This document shows, one piece after another, positions 27,034 through 42,000 of a DNA stretch of 64,000 nucleotides (the first letter of the stretch is position 1; the number at the start of each line of letters is the position of its first letter). The DNA comes from Todiramphus chloris collaris (taxonomy: Eukaryota > Chordata > Aves > Coraciiformes > Alcedinidae). The notes under the pieces were generated by a model, which was not told the DNA's origin, did no database searches, and worked only from the letters and a program-made list of their open reading frames with translations. Position numbers and translations under genes: made by a program. The stretch lies in the NCBI GenBank assembly GCA_025345505.1, contig JANVCC010000146.1, positions 4,721,690-4,785,689 of the forward strand, given 5' to 3'.

Positions 27034-30000
27034 CTAGGAGAAAGGAAAGAAAATAAATAGAGTTTGCTATAAAGCAATGAGGGAGAGAGATGATTAACAG
27101 TGTATTTAGAAAGCTGCACATACAGGCTGCAGGAGGTAGTATGTACAGAGTGACAAGAGAACCTAAGTTATAGTACACCCTCTTATCTCTTTCCCTCTGG
27201 TTGCTCACAGTACTCTAATACAACCTTTAGACTGCCATTGAAAACACCTTCACATACTACCAGGACATATGGATGCAAGGTATAAAAGAAAGATTATTTC
27301 TTACAATGGGGCCAATGGGGACTCAGAACAGATGCTTTGGAAGAGAGACTGTTCGTTACTCTGTGATATCAGGAGGAATGATGTCAGAGCACCCAAGTCC
27401 TCAACCCATAACAAGTAGGACAACTCCCAGCATGACTATCCCTGGTGCCTGTCTCCAGGAAAGCAAGATAAGAAAGGATCAGAGGAAGAAATCAGCTTTA
27501 ACTACCACCAGAACATCTCTTGGTAATAGATTTAGAAACAGCCACCCATGTGGACTCATTCCCTGCCACTAGCATGAGCAGGTTGCCAGCATGGCCAAGC
27601 TATTTCTGAAGCCACCCTTCAGGAGGCAAAGTAATTTTCACCAAAGAAGCGCAAACCCACGCGCTGATGGGTTAGTCACCAGAACCACAAGTCATTATCT
27701 GCCTTCTATACACAGGAGAGCTGCAAACCCACAAGGTTTCTGCTCACTCATTAATTGGTATTTTGCTCTCAAAAGCAAAGAGGGAAGAGCCCAAAATTCT
27801 CTTGTCTGCCAACTGCAGCTCGAGACATCTCAACTAATACAATTAAAGAGAAATCTGAGGAAAACAAACAAGAATGAAAACACATTTTATACACACTCGT
27901 AACAAACAGAGAATTGAAGCCCTCAGTACGGGATGGGTGCCCAGGCAGCACTAGCACTGAAACTAGGATTGCTGAGTTAAACTCCTGTCTCACAGGATGC
28001 CACGAGCCAGCAGTGTCTTTAGGCTGGTAGTAGGGATACCACTTGACTTTGGAGACAGCTCTGCAACACAGGGGCCCAAAAAGAGATTTAAGCCCAGAAT
28101 CAGTATTCCCCAAACCTCCAGCAATACTGCTGCCACCAACAGTAAACAGGCTGTGAAGCAAAGAGCAGTCCTAACGTTTTGCCAGTGAAGACTTCCAGCT
28201 AGCTGCCTACTCTTGTGCTCTTCCACAGGTCTGGAAGTGCCCAAGGCTGAGGGCTCACCATCTGAAAGCTGAGCTCTGGAGGAGGTGTGTGCTGGAACAA
28301 AGAATTCTCCCAGTACTCCCCTATCGCTAGGCTTTCTTTCCAGATTAATTTCTTCTCAATTTATTCCTTATACTGTCACTCTCCCATAACCCAACCCCTT
28401 TCAGGATGTTGCCTACTGTATGTAAACTAGAAAATTTCAGAAGTATATCTGCAAAGTATTCTTTTTACTATTTCAAACAAATTGTGATTTATTTTTAATA
28501 GCAGTAACAAGGGGTTAAAAAAAACTGGCAAAACAGCAGTGAATGCATCTCGTTTCAGTGGCAAAAATTACCTTAGCTACACTCTGCTCAACTCACCCCC
28601 GAAGACATGGTACAGTTAAGAACAAGCGAGCTGGACTTACTTTCTTTTTGTAAGCCCACATAATTGATGGCTGAGTTCCAATTAGTTACACTTCTGCAAA
28701 CCCTCTGCAACAGGTGTGGGAGCCTAAATTCAGAGATAACAGATGAGACTGGCCAAGTTTATCCTTCAAAGTCTCAGCAAGAGGGAAAAAAGGACAATAG
28801 TCCAAATACTTCAGCTTGATGACGCTGACCTAGTAATTAGAAACATATTTCTAATTGAAACCTATTTCTAACCGACGCAGAAATAGAATTGTATATAGTT
28901 CATATGAGAGGACAACCACTTCTTGCCTCCATATGCCAGACAGCTGTAACGTCTCTCAAATTTTCTGTGTCATGCTTTTGACACACAGGCCCTCTTCTAG
29001 CAAGCCACTTGCAATTACTGCAGCACCTATCTGACAGGGCATTTACTTAATAGGCTTAATGAAAGTAAATGAATCCTAGGTCTGCCTAGGTACAGAGACT
29101 ATTTGAAGAACAATTTGCAGTGCAAAATCCGTTGCCTATTAAAAAAGGGTCACCTGACTCTGCTTTCCAACCTTTGCAGGGTTTTTTTGACAGTTAAAGG
29201 TCACTGTCTCCCTGATTTATTTGGATATTGCCTACAAAAAGATGCAAAGGAAATACCAATTGAATTTTCTCTGTGGGAACCATGACCTCCTATATCTACT
29301 CCTCCACTGATGGAGAAAAGTCATTCACGAAAGCGTCTGGATGCTGAGATTGTGTTGTAAAGATCACGACGCAAATGAAAGCAGCTTTAACTTACCAGCG
29401 TGGTGGTTTCTCTGCGTACAACACCGAAGTGGGGTGGATATGAAGTTCATGGTCATCACGGATAGTCCTTGAAAGCAAGATACTATTTCAGACCATGCAT
29501 TTGTTTATTGCTTAACATTCGGTTCCTTTCATCCCCAGTAAGAATGGTTAATAAAAGGCAACAACCAAAGAGCTGAAGCAAATGAAAAACATTTGCGTTT
29601 AATGAACAGGCTTTCGGATGTAGCCAGGCTTAAGCATTGGCCAGAGGAAGAACTGACAATTTAATGTCCTAAAAGAGTTTTATCTACATTAAATGAAGCA
29701 GTAATATTTCAGGGGTTTATTCAGTGCACTGGGAGAGCGACAGCAGAGACCCTGTACTTGCTTGTATTAACATAACCTAATTACTACCAGTAACAGCCTC
29801 CCACTATCAGCAACTCTGATCTTTTATATTTGCCAAAGAGAACAGAGAAACACTGAAGCAGTTTGAAGACAGAAAACTTCAAATACTTAGTAAATCAAAT
29901 GCTGTGTGTTTTCTATTGCACGTGTTTAGAGAAGTATCTGTTTGTTGATTCTACTTAGACCTGTCCTGTCCAAGGAGCTTTGAAACTAAGGAACAGCTGT

Positions 30001-33000
30001 AATGAAGCTACATATATTTACCTGTAAGCTCCAGTGGAGTGGAATTTAGCTGCGTTAGCAAAGAATCCAGAAACTATGCATCTCAAAACAGGATCTGGAT
30101 CACCTGAAGAAAAGAATTTTTATGGAAAATAAGTCAATGGAATGGCAAAAAAAACCCTAAAATACCACTTAATCATCTCAGACAACTTTTCACACTGCAA
30201 CAGGCTTTGACAGCTAAGGTTGAAGGCAGACAAACCCCGCAATCTCTTCTGACTTCAATTTCACAGCAAATCAAAATTACTACATAAAAAACTACTGTTG
30301 CCACTGGTGTCTCCACAAAGGTAGTTTCACAGTCCTTTAAGTAACCTTGTGTGACAGCTAAGCACTGACATCTGATTCTCCAGAGCTGTTAGAGGCAGGT
30401 GCTGAGAAGTAGTCACAGCAGCTGTGCAGGCACAGCACTGGAGACTGGATCCCAGGGACTGTACATCATCATGAACATACCAGAAAAGCAGCTTTTATGA
30501 CTCTTTTGGTAAGTATGTCCATTAAATATTAATCAGTGATGATTATCTCCTGCTGGAAAACTTAACTAGTGTAGACTGGACTAAATGTTAATTGTAAAAA
30601 TAGGCTAAAATGCTCTTCTGCAATCATTTTCAGGAAAAAAAAAAAAAAAGAGATGGTTTTCATTAACATAATTTTTAGGCCAGGGACAAAATACTTCAAA
30701 GGTTACAAGAAAAGCAGGAAGACTGACAATTTGGAGACTACCTTCAATATGTATTGGACAACAGGTTAAAAAAAATTTTTCACCTTCACTGGACTTCTTT
30801 GGTACTTTAAAGCGGACAAGAAGCTTTTTCAGCTGCTCTCTTACAACAGAAGCTCTAACAAGCCCTTTGTAGTTCAGAAAGTGTTCCTGACACCACTGAG
30901 AGCTCTTGCTGTGCTGTACAGTGAGAAGAAAGAAAAAATTAGAAGAAAATACCATCAGCAAAACAAAACCCACTCTCTTGGCTCACATAGCTTTGTTCTG
31001 CATTTCTTCTGCCTCCTGCAACAGATTTATTGTGGTTTTCCCTGAAAATCATCTGTTTACATATCAACTTACAAGGGTACATAACACCACTAACTACAAA
31101 ACATGTTTCAAACGACACCTAAACAGCAACAGAACAAATGCCACGGGGTATCTTCACACAGACGTGCTTCATTTCTTCATATGTGGTGGAAGAGAATAGC
31201 ATCAGTCACTGCATTCTCACACACAAAAAGCTTCGTATCATAAACTAGCCTGTTCTCAATCTCAAAATGTAAACATACATTTCTGTGTACTGTTTTCACT
31301 GGTCCTTCTGCAAAGAACTATTTCACCAGAAGCCAGCACTTAATCCAACAGCCTCTGCATCTGGCTCTTTCTGAGAATTAGTCAGGTATAAAATTTAAAT
31401 GGCAAAATTTCAGTTGGTGCCTGACTGATTGCTTTGGGGTGGGGGGAAAGGGAATCTGTCTTTTAAATACTTGAGTGGTTATACTGCTTGAACTCGACAC
31501 TGCTGTGAATATACCAGCAAAATATACTTCCCCCAAATAGGTAGAGGACTTTGAAAACATTAGGCAAAACCTCAGCTTACAGAGAAGCATTAAGATGGGT
31601 GTTAAACCCTAGGGTAAATACACTGGAGATATATATATATATGGTCACTGGAAAAGTGGATATGATAATCAATGAGGTTATAGTTTTAAAAAAGACTGCT
31701 AGAGTAGGTGCAATTTATAACCAGTAGAACTCGACACACAGAGAAAAGATGAGAGAATACAAATTTCATTTGCAATTTGGATATCTGTTTTTCTTAAGCC
31801 CTTTCAAAAATCCCACTCTCCTTGAAAATACAGTTGTCTACCCACAAGACTCCCGTGCTCTACCCAAATCAAGTTCTTTCTATTCCCTGTTCAGAAGAAC
31901 TACAGAAAGTGTGTGGCAATATATAACCATAGTATCTTTTAAAGCAGAATTTTCACTTGGTAAGTCCTCAGCTCTGAGGATGCTATAGCCAGAACTCCCA
32001 GAATCAGAACTGAGGACCTCAAGTGTTTCCCTCTCCTGCAAAACCATACGCACTTGACCTGACTTACTTTGACAAAGGCTTCGTAAACATTAAGCATAGT
32101 GAGATGATCACCTTCTTCCACAGCAAACTTTCTGTGTTGCCTGGCCTGGAGAAGCAGAAATATATTTTTGTAAGCAGACTGATTTTTGCAAAAGTCAAGT
32201 CGAAAATGCACTCAGTTCCCATCATCTCCCTATCTCCTTGTGACTATTAAAATTCTTACCATATAGGGTAGATCCTCTAGGCAACAACTGTATTTTACTA
32301 GCCCACCTATATTCAGGAGCATTTCTAAAACCAAAATTAGAAAAATGAACTCCAAAATCCAAGAGAAGAATGCACTACAATTAGATTCCTACTATGTATT
32401 AATAATTTACTATATCCTAATACTTTTGTTTTTTGCTTTTCTTGAAAAGAAGTAGTGTTTGGGGAGGTTTGGGGTTTTTGGCAAAAAAAAAAAATCTTAC
32501 ACTGACCATTATTGGTTTATAACCATGTTTCTGGTCCTTGGAAGGAGGCTTTTAACACTAGGAAAGGACTCCAAGATTCCCACTGTTACTCAGTTTCTAA
32601 TTCTACCTGTAACCAACACATTCAGTTCCAAACCTTGCTTCATTTTCACACAAACTTGCAGTCTGTAACAAGTAGCGATAAAATACTTGGCAGAAATCCA
32701 GAAATGTAGAACAAACACAAAGAAAACAAACACAACTGAACTTACAGCCTGAGCTTTTTGATTTGGAGGGCTCACAAAAATGTTCTGAATCTGCATCATG
32801 GCAGCTATTGTCAAAATCTCCTGGGAGCAGCCAAAATTTCCTGAGAAGTGCAGAAATTCATTAAAGGAAATTGTTCTTCATTCATCTTAACCCCCATATA
32901 GAATAAAAAGGAAAACAAGCAGACCATGTTTAGAATATTTTTAGAGTATTTAAAAAACAAAATTCCTGGAATTTTTTTAGTATAACAGTGAATGTTTTTA

Positions 33001-36000
33001 ATGGAAAACTTAAATATATTAGACTTATTAGTGTGTTAGATGTGCTAGACTTGTTTATTGGAGAGGTCTATGAGTTTAACCAATTCTTTCCACTAAACAC
33101 CATGCCGAGACAAAGCACAGTTTGTCTCAAGTTTAGCAAACATTTAATACTACACTAAAAGAGGCAGTGTCCTCTATTTTCACAAAACTATGAAGAAAAT
33201 ATTTTTGAGTTGGTTTTTTTTTTTTTGTTTCTCCTACCTGATTCCAGAAGCATCTTTGCAAACATAGGATTCAAAGGGAACTCTGCTATTCTCATTCCAA
33301 GAGGCTCTGTTAAACGGCAGTGCATATCCAAACCTGCAGCATATTAACAAATGGAGCTGTGATATAGGCAAAAATAGCACAGAAAATCTACTTCAAGAAT
33401 TTCATGTCAACTAAAGAGCAGAATTGCAAGCTAAAAATCTAGGAAATGCACCTAAATGCTGCTGAATATATATTAAACTAAGCTTAAAGGCACTCCTTAA
33501 TATGCATTTACTCTCCCATGGGTCACTGCTATCTTTTTTCTCAAACATTTCTTGAATATACAAGTTTCTTCAGTTTGACCAAGTTCCATTGCTACTGCCA
33601 ATGCAGTCGAAGTCACTGCAATGGCCAGAATGTCTATTAGACTTGGGCATCTAATTTTTAAGTATTTTGTAACATCTTTGCTCATGGGGATGGAAACCAG
33701 CAGGAGTCCGGATGAGGTTAAAAGAGGGCATCATTATGGAACAGGAGTATCTGTAGAAACAAGAAGCAGTGCTGGGGGTGTCATGTTTATGAGTCACATC
33801 TGCTTATGTCAGGGAGAAAAATAATTTAATTTTCATATGATCTAAACTAGAAATGTAGAGCTGATGAGGAGGCAAAGCAGATAAGAAGATGCACAAGGAG
33901 GGTCTACCAAGAGCCCAATAACAAACAGGACTTTGGGCCACTGTCGATTGCATAAATAACCACAGCAGAGTGGAGTAAGGAAAACACAACCATGGCCCAC
34001 GCATTATATAAACATATTATTTGTCAAACTGTGTGGTAGCAAAATCCCACAGCGGTACTTCAGCTGTGTTACACAGAGAAAAGTGAAACCACAAATCAAA
34101 TCAAGGAATGAGTTCTCCTGTAACTCAAGTCAGCATATCTAAAACCACAGATATCTCCATCAAGTGCTTACTTTCCGTCATTATTTGATACGCTATCATC
34201 TCTCTTCTTATAACAAGGCAGTAATTCACTCACCACACCTCCACACTGTTCAACAAAACCTAATGGGCATTTCACATAACGCCACAAGATTTTCTTCAGA
34301 AACAGGTACAAAAGGCAGTCCACGTGAAATGACGAAGCAATCTATCTATTTAAACACAGTCACAGAAACTGCAAAAATTATGGTATGACAGCTTTCATTT
34401 GATCAGGGCACTAGGAGAAGTTTAAATACTATACCACAACCAGCAGCTTAGAATATGCTGCCTTTCATCTGTGGAAAGAGAACTGCGTTCCTAAGTAGGC
34501 AAAAGGAGAATTGGCTATCATCTTAACTTCCTAGACGTGCATCAAGCCAAAATCCTTTGGCTTCTGCTGGATCCTACAAATCTCAATGCAATTTTGCAAG
34601 AATATACCTGGAGCTGAGATGCTTTTATAGCAGTAAGCCTGAACGTACACAAAAGGCCTGCAATGGATACTAGTTTGGAATAGGTAAAAGTTTCCTTGAG
34701 ATAATCTTGGTAGCAACCACTGTATCCCTATATACATATAAATATATATATGAAATTGGAGATCTTAGAAGAAGATCTTGCAAAGATTTTTATTGAATAT
34801 GCTCAGGAGAGATTACTTAAGTACTGTGGCACTAAAATGTTTCAAGTAATAAGCACTAGTATGCGATGGTCTATTTTAAACTTAGAGCAGTTGTTTCTGA
34901 CAGGCAACAACTTACAAACAAATCTTCCACAAAAGTCTGGCTCTGAAATACAGCTAAAAATAAAGCCACTTTTTAACCTGCTTACTTACCTCCTAAGTCA
35001 CTCTCAAAAACAATAAACTCCAACAGACAACTCAGACTTTCAAAGTGGCATCAAAGGAGAAGGCTGTGGAGAGATACTCCTGATGTAAAATCAGTTTGCA
35101 TCTCTGTAAAAATAATCAGTCCAAAGCCAGTAATGTGTTTATTCAACAGAACTATCTCCACCTTAAGAGCGTCTGCTCTGGACAGGTTTCTCTGTCGGCA
35201 CCGCGCTGGCACAACAGGGTCCTGACCCTAAGCTGCACATTCATGTGTTATTCCCATGCAAATGATGAAATACTTGTTCACACTTGCATAAGAGAGATTT
35301 AATCCTCGCTGCACCTGCAAATGCTCAGGCAGCTTCACCTCTGCAACTTACATAAAATCTCCATAATAAACTACCTAAAACCTTGGAGGGTGAATCCGTG
35401 TATCACACACGTGCGCACACATTTCTTTCCATCTTGAACACCAACATCAGCACCTCTCTGTGTTGCTACAAGAGATGGGCAGCCAAGAGAGGAACAGCCC
35501 TGTGCTTTCCTGTGAAGCTACCGTGAGTGGAACACTTTTGGCAACACATCAACCAGCTCATCAGTGAGTTTATTGACCTTTCCTCTCCATTTGCCTAAGG
35601 TAGTTTTGGCTGCAAATTCATCTCTGCAACATGTTTCTGAGCCACTGTGAAAGTCCGTGTTCCAAGCTGGACAAGGTTGCCAAGAACTAAGGGCCTTAAG
35701 TGAAACTCTCCTCCACGAGATGGAAATGAATCAGCACAGAGCAAACGAATGGCTGAGCAGAGAGTTACAGCTCCGTGAGAATAAGAAGAGCACAGACTGC
35801 TACAAGTTACAACACGACATCTGTAAGTGATGTAAAAACAGCCACAAACCTCTGGAAGCTTCCAAAACCTATACAATCTCCTTAACACTACCCTCTTCCT
35901 CACGTTTACATTGCAGAATAAATATTGTTAACTTTGACTTAACTACAAACACAGAGTTAAAGTCAGTTTAATTCTGATTACTTATTGTGTCAAGTTCCTG

Positions 36001-39000
36001 TTTTGTTTGTGTTTGTTGCATTCAAAAAGATTAAATAGCTGTCAAACCTCCCAGCAAGGTAACAGTTCTTCCTACAAACAAGATTCGACAGCATATATTC
36101 CACTCGCCACTACAAAAAGGAATTGAAAACTGTTCAAAAATATTACTGCAGTGGGGTTTGAGTGTTTCAGGTATCCAGCAGAGGCATAATGCATAAAACC
36201 AAAATGAACACCTTTAGAATCATCGTATACCTCAAGTTGGAAGGGACCCACACATAAGGATCATCGAGTCCAACTCCCTGCTCCTCACAGGGCTACCTAA
36301 AACTAAACCATATGTTCAGACTCTCTACTGAATTTGAGAACAAGCTGTGATTAGTAAGTAATTCAGAGAACATAGTAAAGAAAGATTCTATTAAGGAGCT
36401 AAATAGTAGAAAAGTCCTTTGAATTATGCTCTCAGGGTCTGTTAGACTAGCTTTGTGGTTTGGGTTTTTTTTCTTCATTCAAAGTTTGTGTGTATCTGTT
36501 CAGTTGCCCATAACCAAAAAGTTCAGTAGTAAAACTAGAGCAGACTCTCTGCGAGCTGCATGCAAATCAGCTCCTGGGCATTTAAAAGCACGCAAAGCAA
36601 ATGCAAATGTGCACTGAAACCCAGCCAGCGTGTGAGAAAGGAGATCCAATGCATCCAGGAGGAAATGTGCTGCCTTTAGGAATGAATGAGAATGACTTTT
36701 TTCTTCTTTTTTTTAGTGGTTGCATCACACATTCACAGCTAATGGAATCAGAACAGTTTCACTCGTTACAGGTTTGGACTTCATCTCGGCTGCAGGCCTG
36801 ACACCAACACCAACAGCACTGCACTACATGAGGTGCTGTCTTTCAGACATAAGCCATACAATATTCAGAGCAGAGATTTAATTTTAACTTTATAATTGTA
36901 TCCTTTCATAATCTTAAATATTATAACTAATTAGCTCTTATAGTATGACTTGAGCCATTCAGACCTCCAAAACCATCTCAGTGAGAAGGTCTGAAAGCTA
37001 ACACTGTATCGGGTTTAATTCTGGTCTCTCCCAAATTCTAGCATCAGATTTTACTTAGTGTTAGGCAGAGTTCTTGCACACACATCAACATCAGGTAATG
37101 AGTGTAACGTGCTAACAGAAAACTTTACAAAAGCTATATTCTGCTTTTTAAAGTCTGACCAAGGAATAGATAAACAAAGCTTGCTAAATTCTAGGTTATT
37201 GCAATCAGCCTGATCATGAAAGAGATGTCAAACATTTACTTTCAATTCTTTTTGTTTATACTTGCAAGTGCTACATGTTTCCATCACTAGCACAGTAACA
37301 CAAAATTATCGCTTTTATCTTTTAATCACCACACTAAGAGCTTCAGTATCTAATAACTTATCTGATTGGATGCAGGTAAATTTAGTGTCTAACTCATGTA
37401 CTGGTCTAATTGAGTCCAAACTCTGTATCTTCATACCACTCTGTAAGCCTAAGAAACAAACAGAGGATCTGCCTGAGAAAATCAAGCCAAGATCCTCATC
37501 AGCTCTGAGCCCTGTTCCTAGCAAGGACAAGTGGCTGTTTCCTCCCATGAAGGCACAAGGAAGTAGACAGAGATAGCTATAAAATGTGTGTTTGACCAAT
37601 CTAATCGGTTACTTTCTGGTTTATACTCTATGCAATAGAGTTCTGGTTCCTCCCAGAAAGTTACTGCTGCCTTTTGGTTGCTTACCTGTCTGAAATAATC
37701 AGAGAAAAAGAAGGTAAATTAGAGGAGACATTAGAGGTACATTTCAAAAACACACCAACAAGAAGCTTCCACCAGTCATGGCTGAGTGTTCTCTTTCTCA
37801 AAGCACAGAACTGAAATGCAAGTTTCATTAACATCCATCCAATTACCAAATCCAAATTAACCATTTGTTTCATAACTCCTCTAACATAACTATAAATAAA
37901 GCAAAGCATAATATTCTCACCTCCTAAAGCATACAGCAATTCTAAAGCTTGCACCATTGACTGTGCAGGAGGTGGCTGTGAAAAAAGAAAGGGGCATTGT
38001 TTAAAGTTACCATCATAGAACATGAGTTTTCACCAAAAACATTCTTAGATCTTCCTCTTTCTCAAAATCCCCAAGTTCTAACTCCCCAACTTCTAATTAT
38101 GCAATACGAGGAAAGAGCTCTTGGACTCTTCCTATCACCCTTCCACTGACCACCAGGGCTGTGAGTCAAAAGCATCACAACATGCTCATCGTCATCACCA
38201 TGATGCTCTCAAGATCCCAGCTAGAAAAGCTGCACTGGCTTTATCCAGCAGCAATGGCAGCTGTCATCAGAATAACTACTTAACTTTCCCTTCTAATGCT
38301 ACCATGTTAGTTCTTGACAGACACACGAGAGTAGACAGAATCTTTACAGAAAGCAAATCTAAAATTGGCACTGATGTTTTTTAACAAGCATAGGTTTAGT
38401 TCTGTAGATATCAATTTTATTTTTCCCTTTTCTTCATAATTTCAGTGCCAAGGGACTGCAGTTAGAGCTTTGCAGAGCCTCAGTTTGTCTTTCTAGGCCT
38501 TTCTCGACTTCTCAACACTTCTAATAGCAAACTCTCAAATACAAGCAGTCATTTCTGAGCTGTCACACTTCACTTGCACTAGTTGATTCCCAAAAACATC
38601 CTCTGCTGCCTGATAGAGGACAATGAGTTGTGCTTTCCCAATTAACAGGGCAATGGTTATTGGTTAATGGTTCTGTGGGTTATCAACAAGCCATCTACTG
38701 ATCTCTCTTCAGTCTAAAGAAAGAGGAGAGACCTTACAGCCCAGGACTCACCGAAAGGAAGGGGAATCTGAGCACGTTGTCTATTCCCAGAGCCTTCAGC
38801 TGCAGGATGACAGGTGCAAGGTTACTGCGCTGCATCTCAGGAACGGTTGACTTGGGCAGCTTCTCAAAGTCCTCTTCTAAGGTGGGAGGAAAACAAAGCA
38901 ATTTGGGACTGAGTTTCAGCTCCCACTCTATGCAGCCAACGTGACAGAAATATATTCAAGTTGAAGTTAGCAAGTACAAAGACTTAACAGATGTTAGAAG

Positions 39001-42000
39001 AACTCTAACTCAAAGATGATCTTTCTCCAATTACTGTATTTTAAAATACTGTAAGTAGAAAATTCAATGGTTTTGGCTACACTGCTGATTCTGTAGCTGA
39101 CCCACCCATATTTCACCTTGAAGTGTTATATATTCTTCACAGAAATCTGGAAATGCTTCATTTCTCTTCTGTTTAATATTTTTATCAGAAAAATAAAAGG
39201 CAGGGTTCAATACTAGAAAAAAAGCTTTTTTTTTTTTTTCAAGAAGGGACATGGAAAAGTACAAGAGCTCTATTTTTAGTAACTACTCAAACAAAAGGAG
39301 GTTTCAACAGCACATTTAAAATAAAGACTAAGGATTGAAAACCAATTTGTTTAACAATGCCTTTTTAAAAGTACATTCATTATATAGTCTAAATCTGGAA
39401 AAATACTTCATATAAGGTCAAAATCCCTGCACCTCCCACTAACCAACTCTTCTGCAGGAAAGAAGGCAGCACACGCATCCCTGCGTCAATCTAAAACTTG
39501 GCAAAACGAGCTAAGAAATACATTCTTTTCATCTGAATTCTTCTTCTGTTATTGGGGTTTTTTTTTTCTCTTTAAAATGTTTCCTAAAGCACTCCTTAGG
39601 CCAGCTCCTGAGCACACAAAAATAAATTCAGTGTAGTCATGGTTTTTCCAGTAAAATATTAAAAAAGCTAGGTAAGCTTGGTATGTTATGCAGCAGACAT
39701 TCTCTCCTGATTCTTGGACACACAAATTTAGGGAATAAATCATGGTTTTTAAATGTAGAGAATAAATCATGTCTTTGATTAAAGTGGTGGCTGCTGGCAA
39801 GCACGCGCACAATTGAAAAGAATACGCTTGAGCTCTCAAAGTCTCAAAGCTCCAGTAAAACCAGAGGGAACCAGAGGCACATCAGCAATGGCAGAACAAA
39901 ACTGCAATGCCTTTTCTCATTAAACATCTAAGGAGAGAAAGAGTTGGATTGTGGCTACCTGCACACTGCTAGGTGGCCAATAGATTTATATGTAATGGTT
40001 GTTTTTGTACCGTGCCAGCGTCACTGTTTCAAGGGAAGCATTTGGGGTTGGAACCTATTCCTGCGAAAAAGGGGACACAAAGAAGTATTCCCTTGGTTAT
40101 CTAGAGTATTTCCAGAGACAAAGGGGACACAAAGAAGTATTTCCTTGGTTATCTAGAGTATTTCCAGAGTCCTCTGTTAGATGCACAGTCTAAAAGAGAC
40201 TTCAGTCACAGGAGAAAAAAACATCATAGGTGGCTATTTTACATTGAAGCAACAGCTCAGAAACCAAGATCATAAGAAGATTAACTTCTTAGTAGGCTGG
40301 CCAGAGCCGCATTAACATTACAGGTTTGCAATTGCTGACAATCTCGTAGCACTCCCCTGCTCAGTTTGTGCTTCTCTCTCTATAAGGATTCAGTCTCCAA
40401 TGCTTAGCACATATGACATTGTATTTCTAAATAAGCCAGAGGAATAATGAGAGGAAATTTCTATGTCTCACTGAGTAAGAAAAAAAGAATACATTTTTGA
40501 TCTTCTTTGTCTAATGGAAAACCACTAGAAATCAAAATTCACATTGCACCAGCAAGCTCACCTTCCCTACACATCAAATGACTGACCTGTGTAAAGCCTG
40601 TAGCATTTTCCAGAGCAGTTCCGGCCCGCACGCCCTGCTCTCTGATTGGCTGAAGCTTTGGATACTGGTACCACCACAAGGCATTCGATGGCCATTTTGG
40701 GGTTATAGGCTCGAAGCTTCACAAACCCACAGTCAATGACGTACGTGATGCCGTGGATGGTGATGGAGGTCTCGGCAATGTTGGTGGCTACAATCACCTA
40801 GGGTGCAGACGCAACAAGGGTACCGTGAACTCCCCAGTCTCAGTCAGACTGTCCAGTCCTAGCCTCGGTGCACCAGGACTCTGCCACAAGCCACCTGAAA
40901 GATCTCAGATATGACAGCTCCAGTAAACACGCTCTAGAGTACAAAAGGATACAGCATCTCCAGCAGAAAAAGCTGGCACCTTGAAATAAACCCAGTTTGT
41001 ACAGCTTCACAGTCACTTTCTTATTCAGATTTATTCTCTCTTCATAAAAGAACTTGTCAGTGTTTGCAGAGAAAACCACTGGCAATGTTTGCAAAGGAAA
41101 ACACTGTAAAGCAAGTGTTCCTTTGTAGCTAACTAAAAACATTTTTTCCTGCTGCTCGGTTATATTGAACTGTTACTTTTACCACCAGAGTGAGGCAGGG
41201 AACAAGAGGGAAACAGAGTTGATTGACTGTTCCATGTTCAGTATTCCTGCAGAGATATTTTATACACATGTTCTGAAATATTAAAAAATAATTGTTTCCA
41301 GACAACAGAGGGAAATATAATCCTTATTTCACCCGAAATGAAAAAAGTAAATCTTGGAAGTTAACTGACTAATGTCATATCCCAAAGAGGAAAGATTTTT
41401 TACTCAACATTCTCCAACACCAGATGAACAGTTTTACTTGTTAGACTCCAGCAGATACAAGAATTATAACAAGTCACCCCTGTGTAATTCTGTCAGCTTA
41501 TCTCAGCCCCAACCCAGGATCTACCTAGACAGAAAGCACTAATCATGACCAGTTATGTAGTTCTGTGATGTTAAATATCTAACCAAGCCTTGCAGAAGTC
41601 AAAAGAAAGCACTTTTTTCCTACTGAAATCAAGCAAGTTTTACCTTGTTTCTTAGGTGAAAATACAACACTTACCCACTCTGTCACTTATTTTTCCATTA
41701 CTGGTAGAAAAAAGACATAGACACTTAGACCACAAAAAGAAATAAAACCAGGTAAAAATAGGGTGTAAGAAGCTGCAACTGGATGTAGACAAATAAAAGG
41801 TTGTATGAAGACGTTTTGAAATTGAGAGGTTGATGAGTTAGACAGCAGAGTTAGAACGGACGTGCCTAGGACTGATCAAAGATGAAAAGGGAAGCCAGGG
41901 AATGTGTTCTTGGTTCAGTCTGAAAACTGGCAGGCAACCTTAGGAGATGCAGAAAGTCACAGTGTTTGCCCATGATGTGAACCCCATACATACAATCTGT

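Noticed and set aside
34730-34755. TA-rich runs here and at 31,630 and 56,088
   Set aside because: Ordinary short microsatellites in introns and UTR, with no further structure.
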